A stretch of DNA of 64,000 nucleotides, taken from assembly GCA_015501055.1 (NCBI GenBank), contig JADNYV010000138.1, positions 35,029-99,028 on the forward strand. Direction: 5' to 3'. The notes below the pieces were generated by a model that saw only the letters and a list, made by a program, of their open reading frames with translations, was not told where the DNA came from and did no database searches. A program made the position numbers and the translations under genes. Positions 56,163 to 64,000 of this stretch are shown here, in pieces. Positions within the stretch are counted from its first letter, which is position 1. Every line of letters starts with the position of its first letter. The DNA is from Mucidula mucida (taxonomy: Eukaryota > Basidiomycota > Agaricomycetes > Agaricales > Physalacriaceae).

Positions 56163-58301
56163 CTAGTACGACAACGCTGTGATGACTACAATAATCCAAT
56201 CCGTGATATATGTTGTCTGATAATAGCCTCTCCAACTGCCCATTCCGGTTAGTGTTGTGGCGCACCAAAGCAATCCCGAAACGCTTACCAGCAACGATAA
56301 TCTTCTGTGTCGCAACAATATCCTAAACCACCAAATCAGTGTCCAGAACCAAGAAGAAAACAACAAAAGTTGTCGTACAAGCATAGAAGTAAAATGCTGT
56401 TCAAGTAAAATAGTCAACATACGACGGTTATTGTCAAAAAGGTGATCCACGTACAACAAATAGATGCCGCTGCCCAACATCCTTCCTCTTATGCACCTGC
56501 AAAAAGTGCGCTCGGAAATACTCGGACACGTCGTCGAACCGATTCGGACGCTCCCCATAGCTTACAATGCTATACGCCAAGATTAGCCCACCTATTCAAC
56601 GCGGTGGTGGGGGACCCGGTGACGCACTATTTCTGCACCCGCGTCCCAGCCTCGAGTTTCTTTCGCAAAAGATCCGTCTGCCCAAGGGGGATGAGTTCGC
56701 TCAACTCGCTGATGCAAAACCGCACCTTGTTGAGTAACAAAACCAGATGCGCATTCTTCAAAAGCTTGTTCGAGACTATCGCTGTGAACAGTTTCAAGGA
56801 GTCGTCAATGCGGTTCGTCCGTCCGTCTTCTTCGAGGTACTGTGAAGGAAGAAGCAGACTCAGCACATGATGAGAGTCTGGCCATTCGGAGCTACCTGGT
56901 CAAATGCTGATATTGGCGCCAGAAATATAATAGCCGTCGCTGGGGTGGTGTTGTGCGTTAGTCCGACGCGTATGCATTAAAATGGAATGGGACCCACCAT
57001 CCTCAAAGTACGGCATCCACGCATGACGCTGTGATTGACAATGAGCATCCGTGGGAGGTGGCGCTATATGACGCGAAGCATACCTGTCCTCGCTAAATGG
57101 GATGAGTATCAGAATGAATGCAGCCGGTGATACGTACTGCACCGCCGACATCATATAGCTTCCAATCGTACACCGTTCCACCCATGTTGATAGGAAAAGA
57201 GTGCTCTATAACACCGAGGGTCTGCACACGGACGTTGAGAATGTCATCTGGAGAACGAGTAGGGTCATCAGTAATTTCCAGTGATTAGAGAGGAGAGAGG
57301 TATACCTGTTATCGGAACATAATCTGGCTCTGCTATTCGCACGATGTTGTCCAAGAAGCTTGCGATGCCGGTTCAACTTCTTGATGCATGTAGTCAAGGA
57401 CGGCGCGGACTTACTAGGAACCAGACTCTTCGAGTTTCAGGTGGCGTAGCGCTATCAGGCGTTTGACAGCAGGATGCTCCCATATCTCAACAATGTCGTA
57501 GCGCAAGTTGTATAAAGACTTGGCGGCCATGGTGGTGACAATCTGCGCCTTTGTCGTACTTTGGACGTTCCCAAGAGGCCAGCTTCTGCTCGTGGTGACG
57601 AGGGATTGCCAGCCAGTGCGAACGAACACGCCAGCGCGTCCGCCGCCTATAGAGAGTCCACCGCTCAGTTCGGCCGCGAGGGCGTCTTCCATCGCGGCTA
57701 GTTGTAATAGACGCGCGCGCAGTGGCCCCACTCCATCCTGCGAGGCATCTGACTGCTCAGATGAGGTTATTACGGGACGTGACAGATCATAGTCTAGTTC
57801 ATCCAAAATCATTCGCACAGCCTTGATGATGTTAAAGTGCACTATGGGCTTCCAGGACGGCCGTTCGTGTTCGAGTGAATGCGAAGCGTAGTAGAGCTGG
57901 AATTGTTTTTGCAGTGTAGATTTTCCTAGCAATCGAGGTCAGGATAACAATAGCACAGGGAATGAATGAATGAATGCACGGTACCTGATTCCGCCTGGCC
58001 GAGTAGCATTACTGTTGGGTTCCTTTAGCGTGGATAGATTGGATGGCAAATGCACCGCACCTTTTACCTCCCTTCTGGTCGCGTCCTTGCGCCGTTGCGA
58101 CTCTTTCTGTCGAGGACGTTAGGTCGGCGCGCTTGATGGCATGGCACGCACTCTGAGCTCCTCGTCAATGCTGTTGCTGATATTGTGCGCCTCTGCGTCG
58201 AAAAAATCGCTCTCTGGCTGCAGGATGGGTATGTCCTCGCGGCGCATAGGCGCGTTGACCATGGGGACACTGTGTCGGCGGGCAGCGCTGGTCGAGGCCA
58301 T
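56163..58301 (-). CDS. Divergent G-protein alpha subunit-like protein, 432 aa, 13 exons
   Basis: Proposed exons from 5' to 3' on the minus strand are 58152-58301, 58061-58106, 57985-58011, 57415-57925, 57306-57358, 57138-57247, 56998-57028, 56896-56939, 56726-56839, 56628-56677, 56455-56569, 56289-56322 and 56163-56176. They join to exactly 433 codons. The P-loop GQAESGKST (70-78) is split by an intron. A helical domain with a long insert follows (about 100-240), then switch I VRVQTLGV with Arg269 and Thr272, switch II DVGGA (295-299) and RHAWMPYFED. Next are AIIFLAPISAFDQYLEEDGRTNRIDDS and the G4 motif NKTD (361-364). The catalytic Gln after DVGG in ordinary G-alpha is absent. The G5 TCAT region is unclear, because the intron at 56323-56454 is unusually long (132 nt) and could hide a missed exon. 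No N-terminal myristoylation Gly (MASTS) is present. Such divergent G-alpha relatives are expanded in Agaricomycetes. Confidence 0.85.
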
Positions 58302-59609
58302 GGGTGACAGTCCGGGGAGATAGTGGTGGTAGGAAGGCAAGAAACAGTGATTGCAGTTAAGAACATGGCAAATAGCACCCAATTGATAGTTCGGAATTCA
58401 GCTGACAATGTGTTGATGATCTTGTTGATTGATGCGCGTGAAGCAAGCTTCCGTTTTCGGCACACCTTGTCACTCTACTGATCTTCTTTACTTCGTTTTT
58501 TTTGTTGGCTTCTTCTCTCTGATTACTCTACATCCGGTTCATTATTCCTTCAAGTAAACAGTGCTTGCATTCCCTAAACGCTCCCCCCCATATTATGAAA
58601 CCGGATATTATCATCATTTGATCGCATAACACGGAGAGATGAGAAGAAATGGAACAGCCATCTGCATCGAAAATGACTGCATCTTCCTGCCTGAAGGCCC
58701 GACATTTTAATAACAGAACAACAGAACATCAACCGATCAGGCCCATGCACTGTCAATCAGGACGCGCTCAATGGTTCGCAAACCGAGAGAGCTATTTTGA
58801 GCAACAAATGGTGTAGATCCTTGAGAATCCATAGCCTTGAAAACGCCTAATACAAACACTTATAGTTCCCCACGTCAAAGTGAAGGCGTCCCGTCGGCCA
58901 TCTTGCGATGCACGCGGACGAGGTGGGGATATCCATGTGAAACCCTCGGGTACACGGTGCTCCTCATCAATCACCAGAGGAGCACATTGAAACTAGTAAA
59001 GGGCGGGTAGTACTCATATTACTAGCACTGCACGCTAGGATGTCAATAAGAACCATAATGCATCAGTAGGAGTACCATGTAGCCCGTCCGTAGTACGTAT
59101 CATTACGTGTCAAAGCAGGAGGAAACAGGCTGAGAAAGCGGTCCTAGCAGAGTACTGGTGAGCGCGCCCGTCCTCATCGCGTTTCGTGTACTCCCGCCGT
59201 AGATCGTACCTTGGTTGCGCCTCCGGGATACTTCCACTTCAGGGTGCAGGGATATAATGATCCAGGCAGCGGTATAGACATTTATCCTTTCCTGATACCT
59301 CACGAAACGCAGAGGAAATGATACGACTCCACTAGAAGACTCCAGGCTCTAGACACAAGACGAGAAGCGTAGACTCAGAATGAACATCAGAAAGTCAATT
59401 CGAGGCCAGAAGCCACGGAGATAGGACGCGAGTGAAGATCTTATGCCGGTGGATCCGTAGAGATGATAGCTTTCGTATATGTGGTGGTAGACAAGCGTGG
59501 AAGGAAGAAAGTCCTTAAACAGGCGGCGAAGCAGATTGAGCCGGCGTGCGGCCCGAGTGCCAATCGTGCACAAATGAGTAGCACAGCCTTTTGATTTGAG
59601 TGGCGTCAA
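58302..59609. other. Gene-poor 1.3-kb region upstream of the G-alpha gene
   Basis: The proximal part is presumably the G-alpha promoter. Nothing else that I can support. Confidence 0.4.
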
Positions 59610-59990
59610 CATCAACTAAAAAGGTGCTGTCCTCCCCTGTTAACAGACTGAACTTTCACAGTAGTCGAGTGTAGAGCCTCAGTCAGTCCTACAAGCCAGG
59701 CCCGTGTTGCTCAGCTGACTACCAGGTAACCTTTTGCCCACTACATGAGCAAGGCTTGATATACTATCTGCTAGAACCAGTACACTACAACTAACTACTA
59801 CATCAAGCCTTGCTCATATAGTAGGCATCGGCTACCCTGGGGCATATGACACATTGTTGGTCTGGTGACTAGCTGTAATCATTCAGTCTATCCAGAAAGG
59901 ATTAGACCACTCATAGTACTTAGGTTATATTTTGTAGGCCTGCAAGGGATTTTGATTACTGTAGGCTAGACTATTGTAAAATACGGGTGT
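59610..59990 (+). repeat. Dispersed repeat H, copy 2
   Basis: Inverted partner of 49333-49730, starting near AAAAAGGTGCTGTCCTCC and ending near GTAGGCTAGAC. The hairpin is CAAGGCTTGATATA...ATCAAGCCTTG, the same stem as in copy 1 with one C-G pair swapped to G-C. It adjoins the leader of the second gypsy element but does not seem to be its LTR. Confidence 0.7.
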
Positions 59991-61156
59991 ATATACAATG
60001 GTGCAGTGGTGAAGCTGCAAGACTGCTATTGTTATGAATTGCCATATTTTCACACTTTCACATCTTATCATATCTTATTGGGGGCCTTGTCTTATCAACC
60101 AACGGACTGTTTCATCATCTGTTTCGTCACCGATCATACTCCTGTTCATTACCAAAGCCGTACTCATGTCGGACACATGCCTAACACACGGATGACATCA
60201 TACATGCCGATACCTCATAGATTCCCCATTGTATACACACCACCAACACTTGTAGCACATATGGTCGTTTCAGTATTATTACTTACATGCAGTTACCACT
60301 CGTATTTAATGGTTTCACGGACTAGTAGCATACAACACTGGGTCAAGGGCGTGGAGTTATCCCTAGCGGAAACACATATGGACAAGGAGTCCCAAACACA
60401 GGCTTACTAGTATATAAGCAGTAGTGTAGTATCATTGTACTTTAGTTCCGATCTCGTTTATACACCTGGCCTAGCCTAGTCTTACGAACGCAAACATTTT
60501 CTTCCTTAGTTCTTGCTGTGGTACCTGGTTGAGTCTTGTGGCTTAGTCAGTCACTAACAGAAGATCGGAACTACTTTCTACCACCTACCACACATCCCTG
60601 ATTGTCGATCAGCACTTCGCTGTTTGATCATCGCACATTTCCCCATCCCCTTTCCTGTTTACAGATCGACGGATTCCTAATTCCAGCACACGTTTGCATA
60701 TGTGTGTATTGGTCCCAGTAGCGCCAGCTAACAGTTAGAGATAACTGCCTCGGGTGCTGGAAGTAGCCGCTCTCACAAGAACAAACTTTTGGCAGTTGCA
60801 CTTCAGTGGGCGCGGTTTACGGGTCAACCCCTATTCCCAGGAAAACTTTGGCTTACCTCACACCAGAGGACGTCAGCTGGGCAATTGCGAACTTGTGACG
60901 AGCTCTTGGGCTCTGTAGATACTTAGTCAGTAGTTGGTAAAATAGCGTAGACAGTTACGATACCTACCTACTTTACTTACCTTACGATACACACCATCAT
61001 TCCCCACCCTACCAAGTCCTGGATTCTATTTCAGATCTAGGCGACTCCTCCCTATTCATCCAAACCTCTATTCCCTCACCCGTTTCATCAAAATCCGCAT
61101 CTCCCATATCCCCACTTTCACCCTTTCACTCTCTGATCCTATCACCCCAATTCATC
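59991..61156 (+). other. Leader of the second gypsy element, probably including its 5' LTR
   Basis: The region precedes gag without a gap and has no gene. Its last 150 bases are pyrimidine-rich. The 3' LTR lies outside the window, so the LTR borders and the primer-binding site cannot be fixed. Confidence 0.5.
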
Positions 61157-62067
61157 ATGTCCAACAAAGCACCCAAAACCGCTCCTCACACACCCGCTCA
61201 TCACGCCGATGTCAAAACCAAAGGCCGATCCCTTGTCAACAAGCCTTATGACTATGACGGGGACAAGTCCAAGTACAAGAGCTGGTGGCGATCGATGTTC
61301 ACATATATCCGTAACAAGAAGAACAACCTCACATCTGACTCCGAAAGGATCAATGTTCTTCTTTCCTATATCCGAGGAGATCACATAGATGCATGGGTCA
61401 CTTCGACGAGGAAGAAGAGGAATGGACAGTCTCTTGGACGGAGTTCATGCAAGATTTGAAGGAACAATTTGTGGATTCCAACCTCGCGCAAGACGCGCAA
61501 GACCAGATCAAGCGGTTGCGCCAGGGGCAAGACACCGCTCAAGATTTCTTTCAGAAGTTCGAGGTTCTGCTCACTCAGGCAGGATATTCGAAGGATGATG
61601 CATTTGTCGTGCAACTTCTCGAGACCAACGTCAACGAGAAGATCATTGATCAGATCTATGGCGGCCGAGACGGGTTGCCAGAGAAGTACAAGGATTGGAA
61701 GGCACAGATTATTCAGATTGATTAGCTGTGGAGAAGGCGGACAGCGAGCAAGAGGTCCGGCATGCAGTCCCGGCCCCTAGCTCCGCAGGCGGCTACATTG
61801 AGAGCCAATCCTACGAACCCACCCCCGACGCCGATCACACGACGAGATGCCACCGGTGTTACCTATGGAGGAACCGGTAGGCCGATGGACATCGACAACG
61901 CACGTCGAAGAGGACTTTGCTTCAGCTGTGGCGAACACGGCCACGTCAGCAGGTTCTGTCCGAAGAAGGGTCGACCCCAGACGATTTGGGGGCTATGGAC
62001 TAAAATGAACGACGAGGAGAAGAAGAAGTTGGCTGAAGAGTTGGGTTTTGCAAAGCTCCCGCAGTAG
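61157..62067 (+). pseudogene. Gag of the second gypsy element
   Basis: The ATG at 61157 is followed by KPYDYDGDKSKYKSWWRSMF, the Retrotrans_gag core (FMQDLKEQFVDSNLAQDA, RLRQGQDTAQDFFQKFEVLL) and a zinc knuckle, C-F-S-C-G-E-H-G-H-V-S-R-F-C. Gag ends with GFAKLPQ and TAG at 62065-62067. One frame change lies near 61395 (AWV to HFDEEEEEW), and an in-frame TAG at 61723-61725 stands where CAG (Gln) fits. Confidence 0.85.
62043..62049 (+). promoter_or_regulatory. Candidate -1 ribosomal frameshift site, G GGT TTT
   Basis: In the gag frame the codons are TTG GGT TTT, so the heptamer is G GGT TTT and fits the X XXY YYZ rule. It lies 15 bases before the gag stop, and the downstream pol frame is open in the -1 frame from this point. 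Confidence 0.65.
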
Positions 62068-64000
62068 ACGCAGTCCTGCCGGAGCAGTCATCAAGGGAAA
62101 AGTCGTCAGATGCAGAATCTATTTATAGTACTGGTACTGATACACCTAAAACATCATCGACGACTTCACCAACAAAACCTGCGAAAGAAAGATTTGAGCC
62201 AAACACGCCCGAGTGGATTGCACAACGGCTAAGAGAGGACGAAGTGCCGAGAGCAGTAGGAATTTTGAGAGCATGGATGCCGGAGCGGAGAGAGAGAGAA
62301 ACGACAGAAGAGAAGGTGATGGCGATCAGAGCGTTGACGAGGGAAGCTGCGGTGGAAGTTGTGACGGAGTTAAAAAAGTCGAGGAAGTACATCCAGGGAA
62401 CAAAGGGGCAAGACATGAAACTCCGAGTAACCATAGAGAGCGTGCACACAGGCTCTGAATGGGAAACGAGTGCCCTTCTTGACAGCGGAGCAACGGGTTC
62501 CTGTGTCAATAAAGAATTCATTAAGAAGAACGGACTCCCGATCAAGGAGTTACCGGTCAAGCTCCCTGTCTACAATGCAGATGGAACCCTAAACAAGGGA
62601 GGAGCAATCAAAGGTTTTGTGGAGGTCCAGATGAAGATCAGTGATCACGCTAAAAAGATTGAGTTGGCCGTCACCAATCTTGGCAAAACAAGCATCTTTT
62701 TGGGGCTAGATTGGTTACGATATCACAATCCCACGATCAACTGGACAGAATCCACGTTGACTTTTGATCGATGCCCAGACTGTTGCGGTTATCTACCCGA
62801 GTATGACTCGCCAGAAGATGAAGGAGAAGATGTAGAAGAGAAGCTGGAGGAGGGAGAGCGGTTGTTTTGGATGGACTGGGACAACTATTGCAAAAGCGGT
62901 GAAAAGCTGAGATCATAACAGCCTTCGTCTGCTGCTGCACCTTACATTGAGGAATTTTCCGATGTATTTAGCAAGGCGGACTTTGACAAGTTACCGGAGC
63001 GAAGACCCTGGGATCACGCGATAGAACTTATGCCTGGTTCCAAACCGGTTGACTGCAAGGTCTATCCCCTTAGTCCATCCGAGCAGAAGGCATTAGACAA
63101 GTTCTTGGAGGAAAACATACGCACGGGATGCATACAGCCATTAATCTCACCCATGGCGTCACCATTCTTCTTTGTCAAGAAGAAGGACGGAAGCCTTTGG
63201 CCAGTGCAGGATTATCGGAAATTGAATGACATGACGATCAAAGACCAATACCCCTTACCGTTGATCCAAGAACTTATCGACAAGCTGAAGGGAGCAACGT
63301 GTTTTACAAAGATGGATGTCCGATGGGGTTACAATAACATCCGGATCAAAGAAGGTGATGAGTGGAAAGCGGCGTTTAGAACAAACCGAGGCCTGTTCGA
63401 GCCCTCAGTCATGTTCTTTGGACTTACAAACTCGCCGGCGACGTTCCAATTGTTCATGAATCATATTCTGAAGGAGTTGATTGATGAGGGACATGTTATA
63501 GTATACTTAGACGATATACTTATCTTTACAAACACTCTTGAGGAGCATAGACAGATTGTACGCAGGGTATTAGAAATATTACGAGTAAATAAGTTGTATT
63601 TAAAACCCGAGAAATGTAGTTTCGAGGCACATACTGTAGATTACTTGGGAGTTATTGTTGAAGGAGGAGAAGTGAAGATGGATCCGGCAAAAGTGGCCGT
63701 AGTGAAGGAATGGAAGGAGCCGACAAAGAAGAAGGAAGTACAGTCATTCCTGGGCTTCTGCAACTTCTACCAACGTTTCATCAGGGGATTTGCGGGAGTA
63801 GCAAAGCCATTGACATCGCTAACCGGGAAGGGCGAGTGGGTTTGGGGCTTGGAGCAGCACAAGGTGTTTGAGGAGCTGAAACAAAGGATGACGGAGGAAC
63901 CCGTCCTGATCGTACCACGCGACGACGGCAAGTTTTGAGTTGAGGCAGACTCCTTGAACTATGCGAACGGGGCAGTTCTTTCCCAGTTGGTTGACGGAAA
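62050..64000 (+). pseudogene. Pol of the second gypsy element: protease, reverse transcriptase, partial RNase H
   Basis: In the -1 frame relative to gag it reads AVDAVLPEQSSREKSS and continues to the protease active site ALLDSGATGSC. A TAA near 62916 stands where CAA (Gln) fits, after which the frame goes on as PYIEEFSDVF. The reverse transcriptase follows, with PFFFVKKKDGS, QDYRKLNDMTIKDQYPLP and the catalytic YLDD codons at 63504-63515. A TGA at 63936-63938 stands where CGA (Arg) fits, and then RNase H begins with VEADSLNYANGAVLSQ. The rest is outside the window. Confidence 0.88.

Larger units (their letters stand above)
61157..64000 (+). mobile_element. Second Ty3/gypsy retrotransposon, cut by the window end
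   Basis: Separate gag and pol frames are followed by protease, reverse transcriptase and the start of RNase H at the window edge. It differs from the chromovirus at 17102-22984 in its gag, in having a gag stop before pol, and in its protease (LLDSGATGSC against LIDSGSHIVL). It carries three in-frame stops and one frame change, so this copy looks inactive. Confidence 0.9.

Noticed and set aside
59610..61156. Repeat H as the 5' LTR of the second gypsy element
   Set aside because: The matching copy at 49333-49730 does not extend into the leader, no TG..CA borders agree between the copies, and the true LTR cannot be set without the 3' end, which lies outside the window.

Overview
The window looks like a piece of a filamentous basidiomycete nuclear genome, most likely Agaricomycetes. 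The reasons are coding exons split by very short GT..AG introns (about 45-60 nt), an intron-rich divergent G-alpha gene, several F-box/LRR-type genes, a TPR-CHAT gene, a secreted type-B carboxylesterase family and fungal LTR retrotransposons. This assignment is inference from gene style; there is no rRNA or other marker.

Layout. 0-2.7 kb is gene-poor and holds two small TIR elements inside a 1.36-kb span flanked by a perfect 32-bp inverted repeat. 2.7-15 kb holds the only intact carboxylesterase (CE1) followed by two tandem units, each a decayed carboxylesterase, a repeat, a minus-strand gene of unrecognised function, another repeat and an F-box leader. 15-23 kb holds a gag-only copia element and a complete Ty3/gypsy chromovirus with identical LTRs. 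23.5-26 kb is a carboxylesterase pseudogene split by a TA-flanked DNA transposon that carries its own small two-exon gene. 26-32 kb has an F-box gene, an initiator tRNA-Met gene and a PC-esterase (TBL-like) gene. 32.6-36.9 kb is a broken TPR-CHAT gene. 37-51 kb is a second duplicated neighbourhood: carboxylesterase pseudogenes in opposite orientations around F-box/LRR and orphan-protein genes, the orphan family having three copies. 51-58 kb is conserved single-copy territory (NOG1, an F-box gene, a G-alpha-like gene). 59.6 kb to the end is a repeat followed by a second gypsy element cut by the window edge.

Two themes explain most of the window. First, birth and death of gene families: six carboxylesterase copies with one intact, plus duplicated F-box and orphan-protein genes, in an area dense in transposons. 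Second, single-base deletions, mostly at short runs of one base. The essential gene NOG1 needs three missing bases restored to read through, and the gypsy element with identical LTRs needs two. These are better explained as under-called bases in the assembly than as real decay, so every pseudogene call resting only on a one-base frameshift should be treated with care. Calls resting on larger deletions (the esterases) or on several kinds of lesion (CHAT) are safer.

The most unusual observations are a copia primer-binding site that matches the anticodon arm of initiator tRNA-Met, with a matching tRNA gene 13 kb away; a canonical -1 frameshift heptamer at the gag-pol junction of the second gypsy element; a transposon-borne gene of unknown family; and a palindromic upstream element kept in front of all three copies of the orphan family.
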